64,000 nucleotides of DNA from Terriglobales bacterium (GCA_035487355.1 DATHMF010000009.1:45769-109768), one strand, 5' to 3'. Shown: positions 1-10,672, counted from the first letter of the stretch. Translations and numbers: made by a program. The notes: generated from the sequence alone by a model not told the origin.

Positions 1-1575
1 GGCTATGGTTTATTTGTAAAGAGCCTGTGGCCGGGTCGTGTTGATTTCGCCGCGAGCGATCCCCAGCGGGTCAAGATTGAATTTGAAGGTCCAAGTCTCG
101 AATTCAAAGTGTATATCTCTGATGACCCCATGGAACTGGTACGTGAGCATGCGCTCGATGCCGGCCCGCCCTTCCTGCCTCCTAAGTGGATGTACACGCC
201 TTGGCGATGGCGTGACGAGCACACGCAGTTGTCGGAGTACTATGACGGCACGCCAGTGACGGGTCCGTTCAACTCCCAGGTCATGGAAGATGTGCTGATG
301 ATGCAAGCCTTCGGCATTCCCGACGGTGTTTACTGGATTGACCGTCCGTGGGGGCCAGGGCCATTGGGATACGACGATTTTGAAATTGATGCCAAGCGTC
401 TGCCCAATTTTCCTGAGACGATCCGCTGGGTCAATGAAAAACATATGCAAATGATGATGTGGATCGGCCCGTTCTTCCAGGGCAACATGGCGAAAGAAGC
501 CATGGCGAAAGGCTATACCTTGCCCGGCCAGAAGCCGACACGAAATAACTATCCACTGGCGGATTTGACCAATCCGGCGGCAAAGAAGTATTGGCAAGAT
601 GGTGTGGCGAAGTTGCTTAAGCTGGGAGTCGTTGGATTTAAGATGGATCGTGCTGAAGAGGACATCCCAGACGGCGGTCCTTACAACGTTTTTGATGGCC
701 GCTCGCTCCGCGAAAACCGCAATGCTTATCCCGTCATGTACCTCAAGGCGACATATGATGTGACAAAAAAATATCGCGAGGATGATGATTTCGTCCTCAT
801 GCCTCGTGCCGCCTACACCGGCAGTTCACCCTACGGAGTGTTCTGGGCTGGTGACATTACCGGCACCCAGGAAGGCCTGCGGGCGGCGATCATCGCCGTG
901 CAGCGTTCTGCTGTGATGGGCTATCCCAACTGGGGTTCCGATACCTGCGGTTATACCAATAAGGCAATTGACCAGGAAGTCTGCGGACGCTGGCTGGCCT
1001 TCAGCAGCTTTACCCCGATCATGGAGGTCGGTCCAACCCAGAACGTTGGATTCTGGAACCTGCCACGTGATCCGAGTTACGACCCTGTACTGATCGCGCT
1101 CTGGCGGCTTTACGGAAGGGTGCATGTGCGCCTGGCTGACTACAGTTACAAGAGCGCTCGGACCGCGCATGACACAGGTACACCAATCGTGCGCCCGGTT
1201 TTTCTGGTTGATCCTAAGGCTTCACAGGCGTGGGCGAACTGGCATACGTATCTTTATGGGCCAGATTTGCTTGTCTCCCCAATATGGGAAAAGGGAAGGC
1301 GCACCCAGGAAGTCTACCTGCCCGCTGGTGAGCGATGGCGTTATGCCTGGCGGCCAGACAAGATTTACCAGGGTGGCCAGACGGTCACCGTTGATGCGGA
1401 ACTCTACCAGATTCCGCTGTTCATTCGTGTGGGTTCGAGCGTTGACCTGGGCGACCTGAATCAGGAATATCAGGAATCACTCGCGATTGCCCAGAAGAAG
1501 CCGGACTTGAAGGCATTAGATGCAGAAGTAAGTGAGTGGTTCGCGAAGAACAAGCAGGGGACAGCGAAGAAATGA
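1..1575 (+). CDS. Glycoside hydrolase family 31 protein (5' partial)
   Basis: This is the C-terminal 524 residues of a retaining family 31 glycosidase (alpha-glucosidase or alpha-xylosidase type). The frame is open from base 1, so the true start lies left of the window; an internal GTG at 109 is only the first possible start inside it. The catalytic barrel begins near fragment residue 60 ([11 protein letters not shown]). The likely nucleophile is Asp216 in FKMDRAEED and the likely acid/base is Asp285 in FWAGDITG. A beta-sandwich domain follows, with PLFIRVGS near residue 472, a usual GH31 feature. The gene ends 43 bases before the start of a second glycosidase on the same strand, which suggests one transcript and a role in breaking down alpha-linked plant or microbial glycans. 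The substrate cannot be read from the sequence. Confidence 0.93.
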   Translation, partial: GYGLFVKSLWPGRVDFAASDPQRVKIEFEGPSLEFKVYISDDPMELVREHALDAGPPFLPPKWMYTPWRWRDEHTQLSEYYDGTPVTGPFNSQVMEDVLMMQAFGIPDGVYWIDRPWGPGPLGYDDFEIDAKRLPNFPETIRWVNEKHMQMMMWIGPFFQGNMAKEAMAKGYTLPGQKPTRNNYPLADLTNPAAKKYWQDGVAKLLKLGVVGFKMDRAEEDIPDGGPYNVFDGRSLRENRNAYPVMYLKATYDVTKKYREDDDFVLMPRAAYTGSSPYGVFWAGDITGTQEGLRAAIIAVQRSAVMGYPNWGSDTCGYTNKAIDQEVCGRWLAFSSFTPIMEVGPTQNVGFWNLPRDPSYDPVLIALWRLYGRVHVRLADYSYKSARTAHDTGTPIVRPVFLVDPKASQAWANWHTYLYGPDLLVSPIWEKGRRTQEVYLPAGERWRYAWRPDKIYQGGQTVTVDAELYQIPLFIRVGSSVDLGDLNQEYQESLAIAQKKPDLKALDAEVSEWFAKNKQGTAKK

Positions 1576-1618
1576 AGATGGCCGGCGTGAAACCCTGCAG
1601 ACTCGGGAAGATGCATCA

Positions 1619-4453
1619 ATGCGATTGAAAAGAATTTTTCGCGACTCAGCTAAATTCCTAATATGGGACATTCTATTCTTAATGCTTTTCTCAGTTGCGG
1701 CGTTTTCACAACAAGCGTCGGTTCCGCCGGTCTTTACCAATCCCGAAATAGGAGGACTCCAGCGCCTCTTTCAAGATCCACCTGATGACAGCCGCATTAT
1801 GATGCGCTGGTGGTGGTTCGGGCCGGCAGTGACCAAGCCCGAGCTCGAGCGTGAAATGCGGCAAATGAAAGCTGCGGGGATAGGCGGTTTCGAGGTGCAG
1901 CCGGTTTATCCTCTTGTTCCCGATGATCCGGATGTCGGCATAAAAAACCTTTCTTTCCTCTCCGACGAGTTTCTTGATGTGCTGAAGTTTACCTCTGAAA
2001 AAGCACACGAGCTCGGACTTCGAATGGATCTCACCCTGGGAAGCGGGTGGCCTTACGGAGGGCCGCAAGTTCCCATCAATCATGCCGCCGGGCAATTGCG
2101 CTTGCAGCGTGTGAAGGTCGCGAGCGATTCGCAACGCGTGTCGGTGCCGAGTATGACTGCCGGCGAAAAATTGCTCGCGGTTTTTCTGGCTGATATCCAG
2201 GGACAGGCGATCGCACCGGAAAGTTTGCATGAGCTTACCGTCAACGGAGAAAACCTGGTCGAACTCCCTGCCGGCCTCAGTGGGCCTCACGAACTACTTT
2301 TCTTTATTTCGAGCCGCACGGGAATGACCGTAAAGCGGTCTGCAGTAGGGGCCGAAGGGTTCGTGGTGGATCATTACGATGCTGCGGCTGTTGCGGAGTA
2401 TCAACAGAAAGTTGGTATCCGGCTCATGCAGGCTTTTCGCGGCACACCTCCGTATGCAGTTTTCTGCGACAGCCTGGAAGTATTTCAATCCGATTGGACG
2501 GGTGACTTCCTGGAGGAGTTCCAAAAGCGGAGAGGCTATGACCTCAAGCGGTATCTTCCTGCTCTGGTATTCGATATCGGACCAAAAACCGGGGCCATTC
2601 GGCATGATTGGGGGAAGACACTTACGGAGCTATTCAACGAGCGTTTCGTTGTTTCCATGCGGGGGTGGGCCAAACAAAATAAAACATTATTTCGCATGCA
2701 AGGTTATGGCATGCCTCCGGCTGAGATGTCGAGCAATGCGCTGTCAGATCTGCCAGAAGGCGAGGGGCCGCAGTGGCAGGTGGTCCGCGGTTCACGCTGG
2801 GCTGCCTCGGCCAGCCATATTTATGGGCGTCCGGTAACGTCGTCAGAAACCTGGACTTGGATCCACTCGCCGGTTTTTCGCGCGACTCCTCTCGACATCA
2901 AAGCTGAGGCAGATCTTCACTTTCTGCAGGGAATCAACCAACTGGTGGGGCATGGCTGGCCCTATACCGCGGAGGGTGTCGAGTATCCGGGATGGCGCTT
3001 CTATGCCTCGGGTGCTCTGGACGATAAAAATCCGTGGTGGATCGTGATGCCCGATGTGACCGCGTATCTGCACCGGCTTAGCTTCCTGCTGCGACAAGGA
3101 GAGCCTGCCAATGATGTCGCTCTGTATCTTCCCAACAGCGATGCCTGGGCGAGCCTTTCCGCTGGGCGAGTCCACCTGATTGAGACCCTTCGCGATCAAG
3201 TTGGCATCGATGTGATGCCGCAAGTTTTCGAAGCTGGATTCAATTTGGACTTTTTCGATGACGATGCTCTCAAGCAAACTGGCCACCTGGAAAAAAACAG
3301 TCTGACGCTTGGGCCGGGCAGATACCGGGTAGTCATTCTGCCCGATGTCGAACGCATACCGCTTGAGACGCTGCAAAAACTGGCGGACTTTGCTCACGGT
3401 GGCGGGGTGTTGATTGCCACACGCCGCCTGCCTTCGTTAGCCCCTGGCTTTCTGGCAGCCGACGCGGAAAACAGCCAGGTTCGTGATCTTTCGCGCAGTT
3501 TGTTCGAAGGCCCGTCGGCTGTCGCGCATTTCGTCGAAGACGAAAAGCAGCTTGGAAAACAACTGGCCAGCTTGTTGCAGAGCGACATCTCATTTTCCGC
3601 GCCTGCTCCGGATATCGGTTTTGTGCACCGTAGAACCAAGGACGCAGAAATTTATTTTGTGGCGAACACCGGCAATACACCTGTGAGTTTGAACGGCACC
3701 TTTCGCGTTGCAGCCGGGAACGCAGAGTGGTGGGACCCTATGACTGGGAGAGTTTCGAAGGCAAAAGCGCTGGTTCAGACAAAAGATCTGACAAAAAGAG
3801 GAATAACCATTCCGCTGAACCTGGAGCCTTATGCTTCGCGTGTGCTGGTTTTTTCACGGCGTTCTCTGCCGCCGCTCACTGCGCGACGTGCGCCTGTGAC
3901 TCCCGCCCCCGTTGATCTGAGCACGGGCTGGCAGATTTCGTTCGGCCAAGACAGCAAATCAAAAACGATAGACCGGTTGGAATCCTGGACCGATGACAAA
4001 GAGACGCGCTATTTTTCCGGTCTTGCCACATATGAGAAAGATGTAACCGTGCCGGAAAACATGCTGCAACCCGGCCTCGCGGTGCGGCTCGACTTCGGGG
4101 AAGCGAAACCCATTCCGCCACAGAATCTGCGAGCAGGCATGCAGGCCTGGCTTGATGCCCCGGTGCGCGAGGCAGCAGTCGTCTATGTGAATGGCAGTCG
4201 CGCGGGATCGGTTTGGTCGCCGCCATATTCGCTGGATATTACGTCTTACCTGAAGCATGGCAACAATCACGTGAAGATTGTTGTAGGTAATCTCGCGGTC
4301 AACTACATGGCTGGCCACGCATTGCCCGATTACCGGCTGCTCAACTTGCGTTATGGCGTACGCTTCGAAGCCCAGGACATGGACAAGATACGGCCAGTGC
4401 CCGCCGGTTTGCTCGGACCGATTCGCCTATTGTCTGTTGCTGAAGCGCCTTGA
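1619..4453 (+). CDS. Secreted GH106-like glycoside hydrolase (alpha-L-rhamnosidase family)
   Basis: A 944-residue protein with an N-terminal signal peptide (basic MRLKRIFR, hydrophobic core, cut near residue 32 before QQAS). Near residue 61 it has [11 protein letters not shown] followed by a Met-Lys-Ala-Ala-Gly-Ile-Gly-Gly stretch, the signature opening of the GH106/alpha-L-rhamnosidase-like barrel. Acidic motifs follow ([19 protein letters not shown] near 283, SSETWTW near 410). The last roughly 150 residues look like a galactose-binding-type beta-sandwich ([19 protein letters not shown]). ATG at 1619 was preferred over in-frame codons from 1532 because it begins a proper signal peptide and has gggaag upstream; the earlier codons overlap the preceding gene. 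With GH31 upstream it probably acts in the periplasm or outside the cell on rhamnose-containing polysaccharide. Family placement is fairly firm; the specificity is inference. Confidence 0.87.
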   Translation: MRLKRIFRDSAKFLIWDILFLMLFSVAAFSQQASVPPVFTNPEIGGLQRLFQDPPDDSRIMMRWWWFGPAVTKPELEREMRQMKAAGIGGFEVQPVYPLVPDDPDVGIKNLSFLSDEFLDVLKFTSEKAHELGLRMDLTLGSGWPYGGPQVPINHAAGQLRLQRVKVASDSQRVSVPSMTAGEKLLAVFLADIQGQAIAPESLHELTVNGENLVELPAGLSGPHELLFFISSRTGMTVKRSAVGAEGFVVDHYDAAAVAEYQQKVGIRLMQAFRGTPPYAVFCDSLEVFQSDWTGDFLEEFQKRRGYDLKRYLPALVFDIGPKTGAIRHDWGKTLTELFNERFVVSMRGWAKQNKTLFRMQGYGMPPAEMSSNALSDLPEGEGPQWQVVRGSRWAASASHIYGRPVTSSETWTWIHSPVFRATPLDIKAEADLHFLQGINQLVGHGWPYTAEGVEYPGWRFYASGALDDKNPWWIVMPDVTAYLHRLSFLLRQGEPANDVALYLPNSDAWASLSAGRVHLIETLRDQVGIDVMPQVFEAGFNLDFFDDDALKQTGHLEKNSLTLGPGRYRVVILPDVERIPLETLQKLADFAHGGGVLIATRRLPSLAPGFLAADAENSQVRDLSRSLFEGPSAVAHFVEDEKQLGKQLASLLQSDISFSAPAPDIGFVHRRTKDAEIYFVANTGNTPVSLNGTFRVAAGNAEWWDPMTGRVSKAKALVQTKDLTKRGITIPLNLEPYASRVLVFSRRSLPPLTARRAPVTPAPVDLSTGWQISFGQDSKSKTIDRLESWTDDKETRYFSGLATYEKDVTVPENMLQPGLAVRLDFGEAKPIPPQNLRAGMQAWLDAPVREAAVVYVNGSRAGSVWSPPYSLDITSYLKHGNNHVKIVVGNLAVNYMAGHALPDYRLLNLRYGVRFEAQDMDKIRPVPAGLLGPIRLLSVAEAP

Positions 4454-4501
4454 AACTAGAGAGTGTCCGTAATTCGGAAGCTATTCCCGCGTCTCGCGTC
4501 G

Positions 4502-5365
4502 TCACATAACGGCCAACACACCGTTCACGTAACCTACCGATTCCGCCAGGCCGGGCAGCGGGTCCTTCTCGTCTTTCTCGAATTCATAGTGGAAGGTTCC
4601 CGAGTACTTGAGCCGGTTTGCCTCCCGAAGCAATTTAGCGACGTCGATCACGCCCCGGCCAATTTCAACTGTCGTGCCGCTAGGCTGGGACGCCGATTCG
4701 TCCTTGAGGTGAAAATCGTGTACTCGATCAAAGCACTTGGAGAACTGTTCCGTCGGATCCAACCCGATCCGCTGTGTGTGCCCGATGTCGATGCATAACC
4801 CCATCCGCTTGTCCATGTTGGCGACAGCCTTGTACACGCTCTCCGGGCTGGGGAAGTTGCGGTCTGTAGGCCCGTGATTGTGAATGGCACAAATAATGTC
4901 TGTCTCTTTAGCTGCGTGCTCGACCGCTGGGAGCAGCGCTGGCTCCGGACCGCCAATAATCATCTTCATGCCTGCCTTCTTCGCATACGCGAAGGCTCGT
5001 TGGACCTCTTCCTCGGTTTTCATGTAAACCACACCGCAGGAGTCAGCTTCGAGCCCGGCCTGCTTGATCTTCTCCACCGCCGCCTGGATTTGCTCATCCG
5101 AACTATTCAAAGGGAGATGCATCTCCTTTAAGGTGAGCTTCTTCAACCCTAAGCGTTTCGTCATCTCGATGGCGTCTTCCAGCTTGAACGTGCGAAAGGA
5201 GTAGGATGCGATTCCAAAACTGAATGGGAAAGTGCGATTCCGTGCAGCTTCCTTAACTCCTGCCTGAAGCGGTTGTCCTGGAAGCAAGGCTGAAATTGGA
5301 ATAGATCCCGCCGCCGCCGCAATGCTGGCAGTCTTCAAGAAACCACGCCTGGTAACATTGTTCAT
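4502..5365 (-). CDS. Tat-exported sugar phosphate isomerase/epimerase-like TIM-barrel protein
   Basis: A 287-residue protein of the xylose-isomerase-like TIM-barrel superfamily. It opens with a twin-arginine signal (TRRGFLKTASIAAAAG), so it is probably exported folded, as many acidobacterial members are. Metal- and sugar-binding motifs of the family are visible: HNHGPTD near residue 165, CIDIGHTQ near 190, DFHLKDES near 216 and HYEFEKDEKDP near the C-terminus. The gene converges on the GH106-like gene, 48 bases away. It may handle sugars released by the two upstream glycosidases, but genes of this superfamily are diverse (epimerases, dehydratases, endonuclease IV-like) and the substrate is unknown. 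The start ATG at 5365 is fixed by the twin-arginine leader. Confidence 0.88.
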   Translation of the reverse strand: MNNVTRRGFLKTASIAAAAGSIPISALLPGQPLQAGVKEAARNRTFPFSFGIASYSFRTFKLEDAIEMTKRLGLKKLTLKEMHLPLNSSDEQIQAAVEKIKQAGLEADSCGVVYMKTEEEVQRAFAYAKKAGMKMIIGGPEPALLPAVEHAAKETDIICAIHNHGPTDRNFPSPESVYKAVANMDKRMGLCIDIGHTQRIGLDPTEQFSKCFDRVHDFHLKDESASQPSGTTVEIGRGVIDVAKLLREANRLKYSGTFHYEFEKDEKDPLPGLAESVGYVNGVLAVM

Positions 5366-5615
5366 TGAGAGTCTCCGATTGGGTGAAATAGGTGCTAAAT
5401 CCTGGACGTCGAGCGAATCCGGCGTATTGTAACCCTCTCGTTCGTCAAAAGTCTAACTGCCAACTTTTGCGGGAAACTCCAGAGCTATCCTGTTCAGGTT
5501 GGGAATTCCTCGACACGGCACACGAAGCATGACATCCGCGTAAATAATCGAAATGTGGCATAGAGACGCAGCAAACTGCGTCTCTAACCAAAGATGTCAA
5601 CAAAGCGAGATAGCT
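5366..5615. other. Intergenic region upstream of the isomerase gene
   Basis: About 250 bases that should contain the promoter of the minus-strand isomerase-like gene and the 3' end of the next minus-strand gene. The only structure I see is the perfect 11-bp hairpin at 5561-5586, listed separately. No coding potential is recognised. Confidence 0.5.
5561..5586. repeat. Perfect 11-bp palindromic hairpin (REP-like)
   Basis: TAGAGACGCAG, loop CAAA, then CTGCGTCTCTA: an 11-bp perfect stem with a 4-base loop, 30 bases past the stop of the minus-strand gene at 5616-6095. No T-run follows on either strand, so it is not a classical intrinsic terminator. It resembles short dispersed palindromes that sit at gene ends, although only this copy is in the window. 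Confidence 0.6.
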
Positions 5616-6095
5616 CTATTCAACCGAATCGAAGAGTTTTTCCAGTGAAGTGATCTGGACGCGAAGCTCGTTTCTGATCTTCTCAGCGCGGTCGTTAAAA
5701 TCAGACTCTTTGTCGCCCGGCTTGTAGGCGAAAACCGTACCGAGGGCACCGATTGTCTTCCCAGAACGGTCCTGCAATACCAACTCTACTTCGAAACGGT
5801 CTCCCTTTTTGTTGATTTCCAGGTTGGACTTGCCGGTTTGAACCACTCGGAGATCGTCCTCGTCGGCCTTCTTGCCAATTCGTCCTATGTTAGAAGCGAT
5901 AATAATGTTGTCAGAGCCGTTCGGCGGAGTGACATGCATGGCGAGCACCAGCAAGTCGGGGTGCTTGGCAATAGCATCATCCACCAGTTTCTGTGCGTAG
6001 ATTTTATTTTTTGGCGTCTGCGACAAAGCGGGATGAACGCTGCCGAAAACGGCCAGAAGTGCAAATAAACCAACCAAATACTTAAATCGTGTCAT
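5616..6095 (-). CDS. Small secreted protein of unknown function
   Basis: A 159-residue protein that I do not recognise by name. It has a clean signal peptide (MTRFKYLVGLFALLAVFGS, cleavage after PALS). The mature part begins with a helical KLVDDAIAKHPDLLVLAMHV segment, then NIGRIGKKADEDDLRV, a beta-rich part with LQDRSGKTIGALGTVFAY, and a charged C-terminal helix. The order of helix, small-molecule-pocket-like segment and GKTIGALG strand recalls single-domain extracytoplasmic sensor (Cache/PAS-like) proteins, but that is only an impression. The ATG at 6095 was chosen over a TTG at 6116 because gaggag lies 11 bases upstream and the signal peptide begins there. It is downstream of, and on the same strand as, the TonB receptor gene, 43 bases away. 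Confidence 0.75.
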   Translation of the reverse strand: MTRFKYLVGLFALLAVFGSVHPALSQTPKNKIYAQKLVDDAIAKHPDLLVLAMHVTPPNGSDNIIIASNIGRIGKKADEDDLRVVQTGKSNLEINKKGDRFEVELVLQDRSGKTIGALGTVFAYKPGDKESDFNDRAEKIRNELRVQITSLEKLFDSVE

Positions 6096-6138
6096 TACTG
6101 TTCTTTCTCCTCTCAAAGTTTGTGGCCTTCGGCAACCT

Positions 6139-9100
6139 CTACCAAAGCACCTTTAGCGAAAACTGTAATTGCCGAGGGCTGGTTAGCGTGCTGGTCAGTT
6201 GGCCAGCCGTGGGCAAGAGGTTGCCGCCTCCATTGAAAATCTGCTGCTGCGTGGTTAGTGGAGGCGCGAAGTTAACCCGGTTCAGCAAATTGAATGCCTG
6301 CGCCTGGAATTGAATTCGCCAACGCTCAGTAAAAGTAATCTCCTTGATGAGAGCCATATCCACGTCGAACAACCCAGGGCCGATGATGCTGTTTCTGCGA
6401 TTATTTCCAAGCCGGGTACTGGGCGTAGGGAAAGAAAAGCAACTCAAATTGAGGTAGTTGACGCTTTGTGGATGAACAAGATTGCCGCATCCCGCGACCC
6501 GGTCAGGATAATCGAACGACGAGGTGCTGTTTGTTCCCAAAGGATCACCGCCGGTAATAACCGTAAAAGGCAGGCCCGTACGAGCAGAAAATATACCTCC
6601 CCAAGTCCATCCGCGTAAAGGCCAGGCCCAGGCAGGTTTTCCCGGAGCGGGAATTTGATACAGGTAGTTGGCCGAGAAGACGTGGCGAATATCGAAATCC
6701 GACAGGCTTTTATTTAGGGACATATCGAAGTATGGCAAGTTCGCCGCCGAATTCGAGAAGGTAGCGCCGGCCACTGAGGATGAGCTGTCATCAATGCTCT
6801 TTGACCAGGTATAGGAGACGCGGCCTTGAAGCCTTTTGAAGAGGTTGTATTTGAATTCGGCCTGCATGGAGTGATAGGTGGAACTGCCTACCCATAATAG
6901 CCCGGTCACTGCTCCGACTGCCGGATTCTGCACGGTACCGCTCCCGGCCGGTGACGGCCAGAGATATCCCAGCGGACTCTTGCTTGTTGGCAGAACGATA
7001 TTCATGTCGTTTGAGTTGAACGGCTGGTGAATGCCATGGGAGCCAATGTATCCAAGCGTGAAGACTGTGCTGGGCGAGAGTTGCTGCTGCATATTGAATG
7101 TCCACTGCATGACATAATTACGGCCCGGATTCGGCTGGATATACGCTTGCTTCGTCAGTGGGACCTTGCCGGCAAATCCGTTGGTCGGAAATGCGCCGAG
7201 CGGAACAGTGGTATTGCGGCCTTCCAGATAAAATGGCGCCGACCCGATCGCAGGCAAATTGAAAAGGTAAGGCAGTGGCAGCACGTCATAGACGCCAAAG
7301 GCCCCTCTGAAAACGGTCAAGCCCTTGCGAAAGGGGGTCCAAGCAAAGCCAACACGAGGCTCGAAATTGTGAAGCGTTGGATTGGAGAAATAGCCAGACA
7401 CAACTGTAGGTTGTGGATCAGTGAGTTGCTTTAAGACACCGAGCCTTCCTGCGGTTTCGCTGGGCACAGTGGCCATCTCGTAGCGCAAACCTAAATTCAA
7501 CGTCAGGTTTTCACGCACGCGCCAATCATCTTGCACATAGAAGGCTGCAATCGTTGTCCGAAGATCACGCGGAGTGCGCGGCGTCGCCGGCAGAGCGGAC
7601 TCGTAGAATGTCGCTTTATTCTGGAGAAAGCTCTTCAGTGATCCGAAGCTGTATTCGCCGAACGGGAGCACGCCGCCTAAAGCATTATTCTGAATCCGCT
7701 CGACGTACCCGCCAAACGAGATGGTTTGCTGCCCGTGAACGAAAGTTGCGTCGTCGTAAAGCTGGTAAGAGTTGTAGTGATAGAAGAATGGCCCCAATCC
7801 TCCCGGCCCTCCTTCAAACCGGGAGATGCCGGTAATGAGTATTTGCCCCGGAGGGCTGTTGGGAATGAATCCGAGGGCGGTGTTGACCGCCGCCGGATTG
7901 ATAACCGACGCGGTGGTGGGCGCTCCCACCGCAGAGCGCGTATACCCAAAACGAACCACGTTGGCGAGATGCGGCGAGAAAACATGCGTTTCTTCGAGAA
8001 TGCCTGCCGCACGGCGTGAAACTGCACCGAGGACCAGTTCGTCGAGGTTATCTGGAGAACTGCTGGAACTGGTGTCATAAAGCGCTGTTGCGCGGAAGGT
8101 GTCATTCTGGGAAAAATTGTGGTCCAGGTGCGTGGTAATGAGGTCTTCATTGGTGACTTGCTGCCCAACAAAGTTGTATTGCCCGATGTCGCCTGATATT
8201 GCGCCATTAGGCAATGCGTAAAGAGAAAAGTAGGGCACTACATTCGGGTTCACGATTACGTTGCCTGAGGCCAGGTGTCCTTGCCGAGCGGCGCCCGTGG
8301 GCACAATCGCAATCTGGCTGACACCGAGGCTCTGCCGGACCCCTTCATAGTCGGCAAAGAAGAACGTCTTCTTCCTGATGATCGGACCGCCAATGGAGCC
8401 GCCAAATTGATTTCTGCGGAACGAGGGCACGCTGGGACCGTCAAAGAAATTACGTGCGTCAAAGACGCTGTTGCGCAAGAATTCATATACCGACCCATGG
8501 AACGAATTCGTTCCGGAACGAGTGATGGAGTTAATGACCCCTCCCGAGCTGCGGCCGTACTGAGCGGGCGCATTGCTGGTAATGACGGAAAACTCCTGGA
8601 CGGCGTCAACTCCCAGAGTTGCTCCCAGGGCGCTTCCTGGTCCGCCGTTTGCATAGTCGTTCACACTGATGCCGTCAAGCCGGTAATTATTCTGTTGCGG
8701 GCGGTTGCCTCCAATGGTCAGTTGTGAAGCAAGTCCCCGGTTGGTGCGGGCGCTTCCGGTTGCAATATCACCTGACAGGTTGAAAATTTGCGAAACGCCT
8801 GGCTGAAGCGCCGCAAGACTGGTCCAGTCGCGCCCATTGAGCGGCAACTCGCGCACGGTTTTATCATCCACTACCCCTTGGACTGAAGAGGTCGCAGTTT
8901 CCACAGCCGGTGCGCTGTAACCGCTGGTTGCAGTTACTTCAACCTGTGTCGTGTTCGCCGCCAAACTCAAAGTAATATCAACAGTCCGGACGGCGCCGAC
9001 GGTCAGGACTAATCCAGTGATCCCTCTCTCATGGAAACCGGTTGCTGTTGCCACCACGCGATAACTTCCTGCTGCAAGATTTTGCGCAGAATAAACTCCA

Positions 9101-9432
9101 GCAAAGTTCGTCTCTGAGTTTCGTATCGCGCCGGTAGCTTCATTGGTGATGCTGATGGTTGCGTGGGGAATGACCGAATCTGTTGGATCACTGACCGTGC
9201 CCTGAAGGGTTGCGCCTTCCGCCTGGCACCACGAAGTGCCGCGAACGCTCAGCAGCATGAGGCAAAGCAGTGACACCTGGAAGAATTGCCGCCCATACCC
9301 TGAACAAAGCCAATTGCGTTGGGCGGCTGTGCCCGCTGCTGAAGCTGATCTCTGGAAAAACAGGCTTTCTTGATTGAAGGATTGATGCGGTCTGCCACTG
9401 GCCCGCGACGTACCTGTCTTCGATAGGGACAT
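6139..9432 (-). CDS. TonB-dependent receptor, Oar-like, with N-terminal carboxypeptidase-regulatory domain
   Basis: A 1097-residue outer-membrane receptor. A hydrophobic export segment lies unusually far in (about residues 52-70), followed by a carboxypeptidase-regulatory-like beta-sandwich (TLQGTVSDPTDSVIPHATI). The plug region carries the acidobacterial hallmark ELPLNGRDWTSL and NNYRLDGISVNDYANGGPG. A long beta-barrel runs to the terminal aromatic signal (QFSLKVLW). It is a clear paralogue of the receptor at 19815-23021. A phased operator (9522-9559) sits 90 bases before the start, in the 139-base gap after the PstS-like gene, so it may be under the control of the neighbouring two-component system. 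The ligand is unknown; context hints at a phosphorus compound. The start has gaggt 8 bases upstream, but the long pre-signal stretch leaves some doubt about it. Confidence 0.92.
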   Translation of the reverse strand: MSLSKTGTSRASGRPHQSFNQESLFFQRSASAAGTAAQRNWLCSGYGRQFFQVSLLCLMLLSVRGTSWCQAEGATLQGTVSDPTDSVIPHATISITNEATGAIRNSETNFAGVYSAQNLAAGSYRVVATATGFHERGITGLVLTVGAVRTVDITLSLAANTTQVEVTATSGYSAPAVETATSSVQGVVDDKTVRELPLNGRDWTSLAALQPGVSQIFNLSGDIATGSARTNRGLASQLTIGGNRPQQNNYRLDGISVNDYANGGPGSALGATLGVDAVQEFSVITSNAPAQYGRSSGGVINSITRSGTNSFHGSVYEFLRNSVFDARNFFDGPSVPSFRRNQFGGSIGGPIIRKKTFFFADYEGVRQSLGVSQIAIVPTGAARQGHLASGNVIVNPNVVPYFSLYALPNGAISGDIGQYNFVGQQVTNEDLITTHLDHNFSQNDTFRATALYDTSSSSSPDNLDELVLGAVSRRAAGILEETHVFSPHLANVVRFGYTRSAVGAPTTASVINPAAVNTALGFIPNSPPGQILITGISRFEGGPGGLGPFFYHYNSYQLYDDATFVHGQQTISFGGYVERIQNNALGGVLPFGEYSFGSLKSFLQNKATFYESALPATPRTPRDLRTTIAAFYVQDDWRVRENLTLNLGLRYEMATVPSETAGRLGVLKQLTDPQPTVVSGYFSNPTLHNFEPRVGFAWTPFRKGLTVFRGAFGVYDVLPLPYLFNLPAIGSAPFYLEGRNTTVPLGAFPTNGFAGKVPLTKQAYIQPNPGRNYVMQWTFNMQQQLSPSTVFTLGYIGSHGIHQPFNSNDMNIVLPTSKSPLGYLWPSPAGSGTVQNPAVGAVTGLLWVGSSTYHSMQAEFKYNLFKRLQGRVSYTWSKSIDDSSSSVAGATFSNSAANLPYFDMSLNKSLSDFDIRHVFSANYLYQIPAPGKPAWAWPLRGWTWGGIFSARTGLPFTVITGGDPLGTNSTSSFDYPDRVAGCGNLVHPQSVNYLNLSCFSFPTPSTRLGNNRRNSIIGPGLFDVDMALIKEITFTERWRIQFQAQAFNLLNRVNFAPPLTTQQQIFNGGGNLLPTAGQLTSTLTSPRQLQFSLKVLW

Positions 9433-9521
9433 GAAGAATACCTCGTTTCAGATAGATTTCTTACTTCCGGTGAGGGAATGCCGGTCTTTCCGGTGACCGT
9501 TCAGCACAATAAATTGCCGGA

Positions 9522-9559
9522 ATGAACCAATCCTGAACAAAAGATGAAAATTCATTCAT
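9522..9559 (-). promoter_or_regulatory. Phased operator C upstream of the TonB receptor
   Basis: Read on the minus (sense) strand, four 5-mers start exactly 11 bases apart: ATGAA, TTCAT, TTCAG, TTCAT. The same order and phase occur at 10761-10798, 14142-14179 and 16531-16568. Tandem direct repeats at an 11-base period are the normal target of OmpR/PhoB-family response regulators (the E. coli Pho box has two GTCAT-type repeats at 11 bases). It lies 90 bases from the receptor start. The assignment to the regulator at 14264 is inference. Confidence 0.72.
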
Positions 9560-9571
9560 GCACTGACGGCC

Positions 9572-10672
9572 TCAGTAGCCATGAGAGAGTTCATTCACTC
9601 TGGCATGCTGGCCTACCTTATCTGGCCCTGAGTGTTCTTCGATTTTCTGAAGTTCCTCTTTTACCATTTGCTGGGGGAGCGGCAGGAAAACTCCTTCTTT
9701 CTCCACATCCTGCTGCCCCTGTTTGCTCAGGACAAATCTCAAAAATTCCCTGATCTTCGGGTCGAGTGCCTGTCCTGGAGCGAGGTTCAAGTAAATGTAA
9801 ACAACGCGGCTCAAGGGATACGTCTGGGGTACCACCTCCTGGAATGTACCTTTGTAGTAGGGGCCGTTATCGTTGACGGCCAGAGCAAGCGGCTGCGTGC
9901 CTTTTATGACGCTGCTGAATCCCGAGTAGCCAATGGCGTAAGGGTCAGCAGCGACGCCTTGCGCGATCGCGTCGAGAGCAGGCAGGGAACCGACAGTCGT
10001 GCGTTCGGTGATGCCGTCTTTGTATTCACCGTTTTCCAATACCCGCTCCTGCACAAAGTTGGCAATACCATTGGGCCGAATCAGGCCCCAGAGATGGATC
10101 GGTTTGTTGACCCATTCACCTTTCGCCCCCACATCACCCCAAGTGGTCACCTCTTTGTAGCCGCGCTTGCGGGTCTTGGAATAAATTGCGTCCAATTGCG
10201 CAAACGTAAGCTTGTGAATCGGGTTCTGGGCGTTGACCAGGAATGCAATCGCATGGGTCTTGCCCGGAGTCCGAAAGCTGCCCCCGGCGACCCTCACTGC
10301 GAAGGGCGCGTATCCGAATTTTTGCTGGAAGGGAGCGATCTCGTTGGGCAGCATCTCGCGCGCAACCGGACCGAGCTGGGCCCTGCCTTCGGTGAGCGCA
10401 GGAGCGGCTGTGCCCGAGGCCTTAGCTTCCATGTCAATGGTGACATCAGGATACATCTGGCGGAAATCGGCGATCCATAGCTTCATTAATGCTTCCATGG
10501 TGTCGGCGCCCACACTTTTCATAGACCCGGAGAGGGTTCCAGCGCTCTTATAAACAGGGAGATTGGGGTTGGCTTTGGCGTGCAGCGTCTCGTTAAATTT
10601 TGGGTGCTCGGCGGCCAACGCAGACATACACAGAAGAACCACACCAACAAAAAACAATTGCACTCGTCGCAT
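9572..10672 (-). CDS. PstS-like periplasmic phosphate-type substrate-binding protein (copy 1)
   Basis: A 366-residue periplasmic binding protein of the PstS-like class. It has a signal peptide (MRRVQLFFVGVVLLCMSALA) and an anion-binding type segment GSMKSVGADTMEALM near residue 55. Then come EAKASGTAAPAL, the hinge-region motif AIYSKTRKRG and a C-terminal LSKQGQQDVEKEGVFLPLP. ATG at 10672 has GGAG seven bases upstream and begins the signal peptide; an upstream codon at 10693 does not. It is related to the protein at 12005-13033 over its whole length. No PstC, PstA or PstB gene is in the window, so either the permease is elsewhere or this is an orphan binding protein. Operator B lies 89 bases upstream, and the TonB receptor is next downstream. 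Confidence 0.88.
   Translation of the reverse strand: MRRVQLFFVGVVLLCMSALAAEHPKFNETLHAKANPNLPVYKSAGTLSGSMKSVGADTMEALMKLWIADFRQMYPDVTIDMEAKASGTAAPALTEGRAQLGPVAREMLPNEIAPFQQKFGYAPFAVRVAGGSFRTPGKTHAIAFLVNAQNPIHKLTFAQLDAIYSKTRKRGYKEVTTWGDVGAKGEWVNKPIHLWGLIRPNGIANFVQERVLENGEYKDGITERTTVGSLPALDAIAQGVAADPYAIGYSGFSSVIKGTQPLALAVNDNGPYYKGTFQEVVPQTYPLSRVVYIYLNLAPGQALDPKIREFLRFVLSKQGQQDVEKEGVFLPLPQQMVKEELQKIEEHSGPDKVGQHARVNELSHGY

Noticed and set aside
9632..10480. A 282-codon plus-strand frame antisense to the PstS-like gene
   Set aside because: The minus-strand frame has a signal peptide, family motifs and a ribosome site; the antisense frame has no recognisable features.
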